Shown here piece after piece: positions 28,357-36,579 of a stretch of 64,000 bases of DNA (the stretch's first letter is position 1; each line of letters opens with the position of its first letter). The position numbers and the translations under genes are program-made. The notes beneath the pieces were generated by a model. It worked only from the letters and a program-made list of their open reading frames with translations. It made no database searches and was not told where the DNA came from. Location of the stretch: the NCBI RefSeq assembly GCF_005893125.1, contig NZ_VCJS01000029.1:26250-90249 (forward strand), written 5' to 3'. Source of the stretch: Nonomuraea basaltis. Lineage in GTDB: Bacteria; Actinomycetota; Actinomycetes; Streptosporangiales; Streptosporangiaceae.

Positions 28357-28980
28357 TCAATGTCCGCGGCGGATCCAGTCCTCTAGCTGCGGAGCCTCGG
28401 CTCCGATGGTGGTGTCGTCGCCGTGCCCGGTGTGCACCACCGTCTCGGCGGGGAGCGTGAGCAGGGTCTGGCTGATGGACGAGATGATCGTGGGAAAGTC
28501 GCTGTACGACCTGCCCGTGGCTCCCGGCCCGCCCTGGAAGAGGGTGTCGCCGGAGAACAGCGCGCCGAGCTCGGGCACGTACAGGCACACCGCTCCCGGG
28601 GCGTGCCCCGGGGTGTGCAGGACGTGGACGGCGCAGTCGCCGATCCGCAGGATCTGCCCGTTCACCAGCGGCCGGTCGGGCGACGCGGAGGGGTGCGCGA
28701 GCTTCCACAGCACCTCGTCGTCCGGGTGCAGCAGCACCGGCGCCCCGGTGCGCGCGGCCAGCTCGGGCGCGGCGGCCACGTGGTCGTTGTGGGCGTGCGT
28801 GCACACGATCCCGGCGACCCGGCGGTCACCTGCGGCCTCCGCGATCGCCGCGTCGTCGTGGGCCGCGTCGACGACGAGGACCTGGTCGTCATCACCCAGC
28901 AACCAGACGTTGTTGTCGACGTCCCACGTGCCGCCGTCCAGGCTGAAGGTGCCGGAGGTGACCAGGCGCTCGATCCGCAT
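28357..28980 (-). CDS. Metallo-beta-lactamase-fold hydrolase paired with mycothiol dehydrogenase
   Basis: This 207-residue protein has the metal site THAHNDH with later HTPGHAPGAVC and HTGHGDDT, typical of glyoxalase-II-like hydrolases. Its ATG shares a base with the stop of the mycothiol dehydrogenase gene (TGATG); a GTG one codon earlier is possible. In actinobacteria such hydrolases commonly follow the S-(hydroxymethyl)mycothiol dehydrogenase gene and probably hydrolyse the S-formylmycothiol thioester to formate and mycothiol. Formaldehyde from betaine demethylation explains its place here. Confidence 0.88.
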   Translation of the reverse strand: MRIERLVTSGTFSLDGGTWDVDNNVWLLGDDDQVLVVDAAHDDAAIAEAAGDRRVAGIVCTHAHNDHVAAAPELAARTGAPVLLHPDDEVLWKLAHPSASPDRPLVNGQILRIGDCAVHVLHTPGHAPGAVCLYVPELGALFSGDTLFQGGPGATGRSYSDFPTIISSISQTLLTLPAETVVHTGHGDDTTIGAEAPQLEDWIRRGH

Positions 28981-30065
28981 CACAGCACCACCACGGAGCG
29001 GAGCACCTCGCCGTGGTGCATCTTGGCGAAGGCCTCCTCGACGTCGTCCAGGCCGATGGTCTCGGTGACGAACGCGTCGAGGTCGAGACGACCCTGCAGG
29101 TAGAGGGAGATCAGCATGGGGAAGTCGCGGCTCGGCAGGCAGTCGCCGTACCAGCTCGACTTGAGCGCGCCGCCGCGGCCGAAGACGTCGAGGAGCGGCA
29201 GGCCGAGCGTCATCTCGGGCGTGGGGACACCCACGAGCACCGCGGTCCCGGCCAGGTCACGGGCGTAGAACGCCTGCTTGAACGTCTCGGGCCGGCCGAC
29301 CGCGTCGATCACCACGTCCGCGCCGAAACCGCCGGTGAGCTCCCTGATCCGTTCGACGGGGTCGGCCTCCTTGGCGTTGACGGTGTGCGTCGCGCCGAAG
29401 CCGCGGGCCCAGTCGAGCTTCCGGTCGTCCACGTCGACGGCGATGATCGTGGCGGCGCCGGCCAGCCGGGCCCCGGCGATCGCCGCGTTGCCGACCCCGC
29501 CGCAGCCGATGACCGCGACGGAGTCGCCCCGGCCGACCCCGCCGGTGTTCACCGCCGCGCCGAGGCCGGCCATCACACCGCACCCGAGGAGTCCGGCGGC
29601 GGCCGGGGAGGCGGCCGGGTCGACCTTGGTGCACTGGCCCGCGGCCACCAGCGTCTTCTCGGCGAACGCGCCGATGCCCAGGGCGGGGCTGAGCGGCGTG
29701 CCGTCCGCGAGCGTCATCTTCTGGGTGGCGTTGTGGGTGTTGAAGCAGTACTGCGGGCGGCCCCTGAGACAGGAACGGCAGGACCCGCACACGGCCCGCC
29801 AGTTGAGGATGACGAAGTCGCCGGGCGCGACGTCGACGACGCCGGGGCCGACGGCCTCCACCACACCGGCGGCCTCGTGGCCGAGCAGGAACGGGAACTC
29901 GTCGTTGATGCCGCCTTCGCGGTAGTGCAGGTCGGTGTGGCAGACGCCGCACGTCTGCACCTTCACCAGCGCTTCGCCGGGACCCGGATCCGGCACGAGG
30001 ATCGTCTCCAGGCTGACCGGCTTGCCCTTGCCCGTCGCGACCACGCCGCGTACTTCATGAGCCAT
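28980..30065 (-). CDS. S-(hydroxymethyl)mycothiol dehydrogenase
   Basis: The 361-residue zinc alcohol dehydrogenase of the formaldehyde-specific class has catalytic zinc ligands in [14 protein letters not shown] and LGHEAAGVV, a structural zinc lobe [15 protein letters not shown], and the NAD fold [19 protein letters not shown]. The sequence matches the mycothiol-dependent enzymes of actinobacteria. It detoxifies formaldehyde bound to mycothiol. It lies between the ferredoxin reductase gene (15 bp upstream) and its hydrolase partner. Confidence 0.92.
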   Translation of the reverse strand: MAHEVRGVVATGKGKPVSLETILVPDPGPGEALVKVQTCGVCHTDLHYREGGINDEFPFLLGHEAAGVVEAVGPGVVDVAPGDFVILNWRAVCGSCRSCLRGRPQYCFNTHNATQKMTLADGTPLSPALGIGAFAEKTLVAAGQCTKVDPAASPAAAGLLGCGVMAGLGAAVNTGGVGRGDSVAVIGCGGVGNAAIAGARLAGAATIIAVDVDDRKLDWARGFGATHTVNAKEADPVERIRELTGGFGADVVIDAVGRPETFKQAFYARDLAGTAVLVGVPTPEMTLGLPLLDVFGRGGALKSSWYGDCLPSRDFPMLISLYLQGRLDLDAFVTETIGLDDVEEAFAKMHHGEVLRSVVVL

Positions 30066-30079
30066 GTTTCACTCCTGTG

Positions 30080-31324
30080 CTAGCCGGCCTGAACCGGCGC
30101 GGTCTCCATATTGCGACGCCAGCGGGTGAACAGCCGGACCTGGTTGACGCCCAGCACCGCCACCGGGCGAGCTGCCTGCCGGTAGACGGCGAGGAAGCTG
30201 CCTTCGGCCGGGTCACCCTCCTCCACCGTCACCGTGTCCGCCTCACCGGCACGCCCGATGAACTGGATCTTCATGTCGAACTGGTCGGACCAGAAGTAGG
30301 CCGGGCGCGCGGGCTCCGGGCGCGCGGTGCCGCCGGACAGCAGCGTCGCCGCCGCGACGGCGGCTCGCTGGCGGGCGCCGGTCCAGTGCTCGATCCGGTG
30401 GTGGTGGCCCTGCGCGGGGTCCCACCAGGCCGCGCAGTCGCCGGCGGCGACGATCCCCGGGACCGAGGTGCCGCCGCCCTCGTCGCAGAGCACACCGTCA
30501 CCCAGCTCGACGCCGCTCCCCCGCAACCAGGCGGTGTTGGGCACCGCTCCGATGCCGACCACCACGACGTCGGCGGGCAGGTGCGTGCCGTCCCCCAGCC
30601 GCACACCGTCGGCCCGGAGCGAGCCGTCACCCGGCCGCACGCCGTCGGCCGGGAGCGAGCCGCCCCCCGGTCGCATGCCGTCGGCCCTCTCCGTGCCCGT
30701 CACCTCTGTCACGCAGGCGCCGCCGATCAGCCGGACGCCCCGCTGCTCGTGCCGGGCGGCGATGGCCTGCGCCATCGTGAGGCCGACGACGCCGGCCAGC
30801 GGCGCCGGTCCCGACTCCACGAGGGTGACGCCCAGGCCGAGCTCGCGGGCCGTGGCGGCGACCTCGGCGCCGATGAAACCGCCGCCGATCACCACCAGTC
30901 TCCTGCCGGTCTCCAGCTCCGCGCGCAGGGCGCGGGCGTCGTCGAGGGTACGCAGCGTGTGCACGCCGCGCAGCCCCTCGGTGCCCGGGAGCCTGCGCGC
31001 GGCCGCGCCGGTGGCGATCACGATGCCGTCCGCCACCAGCGAGGTGCCGTCGCTCAGCGTGATACGGCGGGAGGCCGCGTCCAGGCCGGTCGCGGCCACG
31101 CCGAGCCGCCATTCGATGCGGGGATCCTCGCCGTCGCCCTCCAGAGCCAGGTCGGCCTCGTCGATCGCGCCCTTGAGGAAGTCCTTGGACAGAGGGGGGC
31201 GGTCGTAGGGGCGGTGCCGCTCCTCCCCGATGACGACGAGCCGTCCCTCGTAGCCCTGCTTGCGCAGGGCGCGGGCCGTCAGCAGCCCGGCGAGCGAGGC
31301 GCCGACCACGCAGACCGTGTTCAC
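30080..31324 (-). CDS. FAD-dependent ferredoxin reductase for the Rieske oxygenase
   Basis: The 414-residue protein belongs to the BphA4/putidaredoxin-reductase class. It has VCVVGASLAGLLTARAL (FAD), LVVIGGGFIGAEVAATA (NADH), DGIVIATGA and VPGIVAAGDCAAWW, with a C-terminal reductase domain. It should pass electrons from NAD(P)H to the adjacent Rieske ferredoxin. The GTG start at 31324 overlaps the ferredoxin stop (GTGA). An in-frame 36-bp tandem repeat (30581-30688) inserts extra copies of a 12-residue unit of the type ADGVRPGDGSLR ahead of ADVVVVG, in a loop before the NADH-domain exit. Confidence 0.9.
   Translation of the reverse strand: MNTVCVVGASLAGLLTARALRKQGYEGRLVVIGEERHRPYDRPPLSKDFLKGAIDEADLALEGDGEDPRIEWRLGVAATGLDAASRRITLSDGTSLVADGIVIATGAAARRLPGTEGLRGVHTLRTLDDARALRAELETGRRLVVIGGGFIGAEVAATARELGLGVTLVESGPAPLAGVVGLTMAQAIAARHEQRGVRLIGGACVTEVTGTERADGMRPGGGSLPADGVRPGDGSLRADGVRLGDGTHLPADVVVVGIGAVPNTAWLRGSGVELGDGVLCDEGGGTSVPGIVAAGDCAAWWDPAQGHHHRIEHWTGARQRAAVAAATLLSGGTARPEPARPAYFWSDQFDMKIQFIGRAGEADTVTVEEGDPAEGSFLAVYRQAARPVAVLGVNQVRLFTRWRRNMETAPVQAG
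30581..30688 (-). repeat. In-frame tandem repeat, three 36-bp units, inside the ferredoxin reductase gene
   Basis: Three adjacent 36-bp units (30581-30616, 30617-30652, 30653-30688) each encode a variant of a 12-residue Asp/Gly-rich motif. Units two and three begin with the same GAGCGAGCCG. Related reductases usually have a single copy, so this looks like slippage or duplication that kept the frame. Confidence 0.8.
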
Positions 31325-31671
31325 GCCTGGCCCTTCAAGGTGACACCCGGTGGCAGGTTGGGCGGCGCGTCCGACGGCACGACGTAGATGACGTCGTCCT
31401 CCACGACGACCTGATGCGTGCGCACCGGCCGCTTCGCGGGCGGGGCGTCCACCCTTCCGGTGCGCAGGTCGAAGCGCGAGGCGTGCAGCGGGCATTCGAC
31501 CTCGCAGCCCTCCAGCCATCCATCCGCCAGCGAGGCATCCTGATGAGTGCAGGTGTCGTCGATCGCGAAGAGGTCGCCGTCGTCGGTGTGGAAGACCGCG
31601 ATGGGCGGATCGACATCAAGGCGGAGGGCCTCGCCTCGCGGCAGCGACGCGAGAGGGCACGCTGGGATCAT
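31321..31671 (-). CDS. Rieske-type [2Fe-2S] ferredoxin
   Basis: This 116-residue small Rieske protein binds its cluster through Cys41 and His43 (CTHQDASL) and Cys60 and His63 (CPLHASRF). It would carry electrons from the coupled reductase to the betaine Rieske oxygenase. The ATG at 31671 is chosen over an in-frame upstream ATG at 31692 because homologous small ferredoxins start close to this point. It is the first gene of the unit that ends with gbcA, with an operator-like 17-mer 34 bp upstream. Confidence 0.9.
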   Translation of the reverse strand: MIPACPLASLPRGEALRLDVDPPIAVFHTDDGDLFAIDDTCTHQDASLADGWLEGCEVECPLHASRFDLRTGRVDAPPAKRPVRTHQVVVEDDVIYVVPSDAPPNLPPGVTLKGQA

Positions 31672-31704
31672 CGTGTCACACCCCGGTTTCACAAAGAGAA
31701 ACGT

Positions 31705-31750
31705 CTAGCGCTATACGCAACAGATTGAGGGTGCGGAATGCGGATGTCAA
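31705..31750 (-). promoter_or_regulatory. Candidate promoter plus operator-like 17-mer of the betaine monooxygenase operon
   Basis: On the minus strand a perfect TTGACA (31750-31745) is followed after 17 bp by CAATCT (31727-31722). The motif CTAGCG-CTATA-CGCAAC (31705-31721, plus strand) directly follows the -10. The layout, a strong -35, poor -10 and operator at the start site, is the same as at the dimethylglycine operon. Confidence 0.5.
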
Positions 31751-32079
31751 GACCGGTTTGCGGGGACTTGGTGCATGGTTTCTGGTTGTCCGGGTCCCGG
31801 TCGCCTGCGACAGGCGCGACCACGCCTCCGTGCGCCCGCTACAACCCCATGACCGACGCCGAACCCGGGTGCCATCGCATGGCGACCGGCGGGCAGACCC
31901 TCGCAAAATTCGTCCCAAGTGCGAGCCTGGCGTTCGCCATGGATTGCCGATGATCCAGTAACGGCCCGATATGCACGATGACCAGGCATATCGTCTGACG
32001 TGCCTAGCACCCGCCATGGGGCATATGTTGGGTTCACCGGCTCTTCTCCACACCTGACCGGAGCCGATGCGAGGCATCG
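31722..32079. other. Intergenic region between divergent units
   Basis: Apart from the promoter for the leftward operon, this stretch has a perfect 8-bp inverted repeat, CGATATGC and GCATATCG (31967-31974 and 31986-31993, 11-bp spacer), and a small hairpin just before the next start codon. I see no convincing gene; the open frames here lack ribosome sites and coding character. Confidence 0.5.
32065..32079 (+). promoter_or_regulatory. Hairpin enclosing the ribosome site of the LuxR-type ATPase gene
   Basis: CGATGC-GAG-GCATCG forms a 6-bp stem with a 3-nt loop that ends one base before the ATG at 32080. The only ribosome site, GAGG, lies in its loop and first closing base. Translation could therefore be limited unless the hairpin is opened. 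Confidence 0.4.
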
Positions 32080-34434
32080 ATGACCACAGCGACACTGAGC
32101 ACCTCGGCGCAAACGTATATCAACGGGCTGCCCGCCGAGGTAACCAGTTTCATCGGGCGCCGGCAGGAAGTAGCGGCCGTCAAGCGCCTGCTGGGTGACG
32201 CCCGCATGGTGACCCTCACCGGGCCCGGCGGCGTCGGCAAGACCCGGCTGTCCCTCCGCGTCGCCGCCGACCTGCGCCGGGCCTTCCCCGACGGGGTCTG
32301 GCTGGTCGAACTCGCCGAACTGGACAACCCGGCACTGCTGCCCCAGGCTCTGATCGCCGCACTGAAGATCCAGAATCACTCCGCACAGCCGCCCATCCAC
32401 GTGCTCACGGAGCACCTGCGCAGGCAGCGGACACTGGTCCTCCTGGACAATTGCGAGCACGTACTCAACGAGGCCGCCGTGTTGGCCCAGACCCTGCTGC
32501 GCTCGGCCCCCGGGCTGCGCATCCTGGCCACCAGCCGGCAGCCGCTGGGAATCGCCCTCGAGCAGACGTTCACCGTGCCGACGCTGCCGCTGCCGAGTCG
32601 CGAATCCCGCCCCGGCACGCCGTCGCCCATGTCCGACGCGGTCCGGCTCTTCGCCGGGCGGGCCGCAGCCGTCCTGCCCGGCTTCACCGTCACGGACGAG
32701 AACCAGGACATCGTCGAGCGGATCTGCCGCCGCCTGGACGGCCTGCCGCTCGCCATCGAGCTCGCCGTCGTGCGGCTGCGCGCGCTCTCGGTCCGCCAGC
32801 TGCTCGACCGGCTGGACGACCTCTTCCGGCCGCTCACCGCGGGATCGAACGCGACCGTGCCGCGCCACCGGACGCTGCGCGCCCTGATCGACTGGAGCCA
32901 CGAGCTGTGCACCGAGCACGAGCGCCTGCTGTGGGCACGCATCTCGGTGTTCACCGGCAACCTGGATCTGGAAGCCGCGGAAGCGGTCTGCGCCGGGGAC
33001 GGCATCGCCCGCGACGAGATCGTCGACCTTGTGATCGGCCTGGTGGAGAAGTCCGTCCTGATCCGGGAGGACCATCCGTGCGGAGTGCGATACCGGCTGC
33101 TGGACACGATCCGGCAGTACGGGCGGGAGCGGCTGACCGCCTCCGGGCAGGAGCAGGCGTTGAAATGCCGCTATCGCGACTACTACCGGCAACTGTCGCG
33201 CGAGGCGCGGGCGCAGCTGTTCGGCCCCGCGCAGGTCAAGCTGCTGACCCGGCTGCGGGTCGAGCATCCCAACCTGCGCACCGCCCTGGAATACTGCCAC
33301 GCCGAGCACGCCGGGCTCTGCATCGGCATGGCCAGCGACCTGCTCTACCACTGGATCATCGGCAGCCACCTGGGCGAAGGACGCAACTGGCTCGAACGGG
33401 GACTCGCGGACACCGACGAGCGGTCCGAGGTCAGGGCTCGGGCGTTGTGGGCATGCGGCCGGCTCGCCATCCTGCAGGGCGATCAGGCCTCGGCCATCGA
33501 ATTTCTCACCGAGAGCAGAGCACTCGGCGAGCAATTGGGACTGGAAACGGTCCTCTGCTACGTCGCGCTCTACTCCGGAATGGTCACCATGCAGAAGGGA
33601 GACACCGCATCGGCCATCAGCTCCTTCGAGGAGGCGGTGGCCCGTCATCGCGCCGGTGGAGACCCCGCGGGCGAGGTCCAGGCGCTGAAGTGGCTCTGCC
33701 TCTCGCACTCATACCTCGGCGACTCAGAACGCGCCGTCGCCGCCGCCAAGGAGGGCATCGCCGTCTGCGACGCTCATGGCGAGAGCTGGCACAAGTCGTA
33801 CATGATGGCGGCGCTCGGCATCGAGCTCTGGCGCCAAGGCGACACGCGGCGCGCGACCGCCCTGGAACAGGAGAGCCTGCGCGTCTTCCGCGAGCTGGAC
33901 GACTCGGTCGGGGTCGGGGTCACCCTTGAGGTGCTGGCCTGGATCGCCGCCTCAGACACGGATTGCGCGCGGGCAGGCGAGCTGCTGGGCATCCTGGGTA
34001 ACGTCTGGGAGTCCATCGGCGCGCCACTCCTGGGGTTCGGCCACCTCATCCCGTACCACGACGAATGCGAGGCCCGTACGCGTCGCGCCCTTGGCAAGAC
34101 GGCCTTCGAGACGGCCGTCAAGCGAGGCGCCAGGCTCTCCTATGCCCAGGCGCTCGCCTACGCCCTCATGGAGGAAGCGCCGTCCAGCGGCCGATCCGAT
34201 GAGGCAGGCCCGCCCTCGCCCCTCACCCCACGGGAGACGGAGATCGCCCAGCTCATCGCCCAGGGAATGAGCAACAAGGCGATCGCGGCGGAGCTGGTGA
34301 TCGCTCAGCGCACCGCCGAAGGCCACACCGAGCGCATCCTGCGCAAACTCGGCTTCAACTCCCGGGCCCAGATCGCCGGCTGGGTTGCCGGGCAGGCCCG
34401 CCTCTCCGGTGAAGGGCCTCCTGGCGGCGAATGA
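32080..34434 (+). CDS. LuxR-family regulator with AfsR-like ATPase (STAND) domain
   Basis: The 784-residue protein has an N-terminal NB-ARC-like ATPase module: FIGRRQEV, P-loop TLTGPGGVGKTRL (residues 45-57), Walker B TLVLLDNCEHV and sensor ILATSRQPLG. A TPR-rich middle follows, then a C-terminal LuxR helix-turn-helix (about 720-780: LTPRETEIAQLIAQGMSNKA). Such proteins are signal-gated transcription activators. Its stop overlaps the start of a paralogue by 4 bp (ATGA). The ligand and targets are unknown; nearby P450 or lyase genes are possible targets. Confidence 0.9.
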   Translation: MTTATLSTSAQTYINGLPAEVTSFIGRRQEVAAVKRLLGDARMVTLTGPGGVGKTRLSLRVAADLRRAFPDGVWLVELAELDNPALLPQALIAALKIQNHSAQPPIHVLTEHLRRQRTLVLLDNCEHVLNEAAVLAQTLLRSAPGLRILATSRQPLGIALEQTFTVPTLPLPSRESRPGTPSPMSDAVRLFAGRAAAVLPGFTVTDENQDIVERICRRLDGLPLAIELAVVRLRALSVRQLLDRLDDLFRPLTAGSNATVPRHRTLRALIDWSHELCTEHERLLWARISVFTGNLDLEAAEAVCAGDGIARDEIVDLVIGLVEKSVLIREDHPCGVRYRLLDTIRQYGRERLTASGQEQALKCRYRDYYRQLSREARAQLFGPAQVKLLTRLRVEHPNLRTALEYCHAEHAGLCIGMASDLLYHWIIGSHLGEGRNWLERGLADTDERSEVRARALWACGRLAILQGDQASAIEFLTESRALGEQLGLETVLCYVALYSGMVTMQKGDTASAISSFEEAVARHRAGGDPAGEVQALKWLCLSHSYLGDSERAVAAAKEGIAVCDAHGESWHKSYMMAALGIELWRQGDTRRATALEQESLRVFRELDDSVGVGVTLEVLAWIAASDTDCARAGELLGILGNVWESIGAPLLGFGHLIPYHDECEARTRRALGKTAFETAVKRGARLSYAQALAYALMEEAPSSGRSDEAGPPSPLTPRETEIAQLIAQGMSNKAIAAELVIAQRTAEGHTERILRKLGFNSRAQIAGWVAGQARLSGEGPPGGE

Positions 34435-36539
34435 GCATGCCCGCGAACGACACGATCTGGACCGTCCCGCCCGCCGAACAGCCGGCGGACTGGCCGCAGA
34501 CCGACGCTCACGGTTTCATCGGACGAAGACACGAGGTCTCCGAAGTCAGGCGGATCCTGCCCAAGACCCGCCTGCTGACCCTGACCGGTGCGGGCGGGGT
34601 CGGCAAGACGCGGCTGGCGCGACGTGTCAGCGAGATCGTGCTGCACAACTACCGGGACGGGGTTCGGCTGGTGGAGCTGGCCACCGTCGAGGACGAGGAA
34701 CTGCTGGCCCCTGCCGTGGCCGCCGCGCTGGGAATCCGTGACACCGGACAGGACCTCCCGGCCCTGCTGATGGAGCGGCTGGCGGACAAGCGGATGCTGC
34801 TGGTGCTGGACAACTGCGAGCATCTGCTCGACGCGTGCGCCCGCCTGGTGCACCAGCTCCTGCGCTGCACCTCGCGGTTGCGGATCCTGGCCACCAGCCG
34901 CCAGTCGCTCGGGGTGTACGGCGAGCAGGTGCTGCTTGTGCCGTCACTCCCGGTCCCGGAGCCCGGCGCCAGCACCCGCGACATCGCCCGGCGTGACGCC
35001 GTGCGCCTCTTCGCGGAGCGGGCGGCGACGATCCGGCCGGGCTTCCACGTCGACGCGGCCAACGCCCAGGCGGTCGCCCGGCTGGCCCGGCGCCTGGACG
35101 GGATTCCGCTGGCCATCGAACTGGCGGCGGTGCGGCTGCGCACGACATCGGTGGAAGACCTCGTGAACGAGCTCGACAAGCGCCTGGACGTACCGGCCGA
35201 AGGCTGCCCGAGCCCGCTGGCACGCCACCAGACCCTGCGGGCGACCATGGAGTGGAGCTACGAACTGTGCTCGTCCGGCGAGCGACGGCTGTGGGAGCGG
35301 CTGTCGATGTTCCCGGGGGGCACGGATCTGGACACCGCAGAAGCCGTGTGCCCCGGGCAGGGTCTGGCCCGCGAGGACGTGCTGGATCTGATGGCCGGGC
35401 TGGTGGACAAGTCCATCCTGAGCGCGGCGGAGCAGCACGGCGGCGGCATCCGCTACCGCATGCTGGAGACCATCCGCGCGTACGGCCGCGAACAGCTGCC
35501 CTCCACGGACGCGGAGGCACTGCGCGAGCGCTACATCGACCACTATCGCCGGCTGACGGGGCGCGTGCGCGTGGACAAGATGGAGCCCGCCCAGATCGAC
35601 TATTACCGGACGCTGACCGTGGAGCTTCCCAACGTGCGCGCCGCCCTCGACCTCTGCTTCGACCGGCCCGGCGACGCGCCCGCCGGGTTGGAGATCGCGT
35701 CCGCGCTGTGGGCCCACTGGCTCGTCGCCGGCGCTCTCGGCGAAGGCCGGCACTGGGTGAGACGCGGTCTCGCGCTCGTGTCAGGACCGAGCGTCACCAG
35801 GGTGATGGGCCTGTGGGCCAACGGGGTGTTCGCCCTCTACCAGGGCGATCCGGGGGCCGGTGCCTGCCTGCAGGAGTGCCTGGCGCTCGCGCGGCAGCAG
35901 GGGGACGAGGCGGCGCTCGCGTTCGCCACCCAGATGTCCGGCGTCGCCGCGCTGTCGGAGGGCGATGCCGAGGGCGGGCTCGCGCTCGTGGAGGACGCTC
36001 TCGCCCGTCACCGTGCGCGAGGCGACGTCCACGCCGTGGGGGTCACCTTGTACTTCGCCGCTCTCTATGCCGCCATCATGAGACCGGACCGGGCGGCCGC
36101 GTTCGGTGAGGAACTCGTGATGATGTGTGAAGAGCGTAAGGCGACGCTCTTCCACGCGTACGCACTGTACGCGCTCGGCCTGGCCCGCTGGGAGCAAGGC
36201 GACTGGCGCCAGACCGAGGCCAAGATGCGGGAGCTGGCCGCGTACTGGAGCGCCGTCGACGACCGATGGGGCCTCGTCCAGTGCTTGGAGGTGCTGGCCT
36301 GGACCGCTGGGGCGGCCGGGCGGCACGAGCGGGCCGCCCGGCTGCTGGGCGCCGCCCAGAACATGTGGCGGGGGGTCGCCTCCTCTCCGTCACAGCTGCG
36401 GTTCCAGGCGAGGTCACACCAGGAGTGCACCGAGCGGGCCCGCCGCGCGCTGGGGGCCCAGGCGTACACGGCGGCGTTCCGGGACGGAACGCGGCTCGGG
36501 CCGTCCCGGACGGTCGCGTACGCGCTGGAAGAAGCATGA
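34431..36539 (+). CDS. AfsR-like ATPase/TPR protein lacking the DNA-binding domain
   Basis: The 702-residue paralogue of the preceding protein has the same module order: GFIGRRHEVSEV, P-loop TLTGAGGVGKTRLA, Walker B MLLVLDNCEHLL, ILATSRQSLG, then a TPR region. It ends at VAYALEEA, exactly where the upstream protein begins its linker to the LuxR domain (AYALMEEA). It therefore seems to be a sensor/ATPase without its own output domain, perhaps forming hetero-oligomers with the upstream regulator. Coupling by ATGA suggests equimolar synthesis. Confidence 0.85.
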   Translation: MSMPANDTIWTVPPAEQPADWPQTDAHGFIGRRHEVSEVRRILPKTRLLTLTGAGGVGKTRLARRVSEIVLHNYRDGVRLVELATVEDEELLAPAVAAALGIRDTGQDLPALLMERLADKRMLLVLDNCEHLLDACARLVHQLLRCTSRLRILATSRQSLGVYGEQVLLVPSLPVPEPGASTRDIARRDAVRLFAERAATIRPGFHVDAANAQAVARLARRLDGIPLAIELAAVRLRTTSVEDLVNELDKRLDVPAEGCPSPLARHQTLRATMEWSYELCSSGERRLWERLSMFPGGTDLDTAEAVCPGQGLAREDVLDLMAGLVDKSILSAAEQHGGGIRYRMLETIRAYGREQLPSTDAEALRERYIDHYRRLTGRVRVDKMEPAQIDYYRTLTVELPNVRAALDLCFDRPGDAPAGLEIASALWAHWLVAGALGEGRHWVRRGLALVSGPSVTRVMGLWANGVFALYQGDPGAGACLQECLALARQQGDEAALAFATQMSGVAALSEGDAEGGLALVEDALARHRARGDVHAVGVTLYFAALYAAIMRPDRAAAFGEELVMMCEERKATLFHAYALYALGLARWEQGDWRQTEAKMRELAAYWSAVDDRWGLVQCLEVLAWTAGAAGRHERAARLLGAAQNMWRGVASSPSQLRFQARSHQECTERARRALGAQAYTAAFRDGTRLGPSRTVAYALEEA

Positions 36540-36579
36540 CGCGACCATCCCTGCGGCGAGGGGCCGAAGAAGGGGCGCC

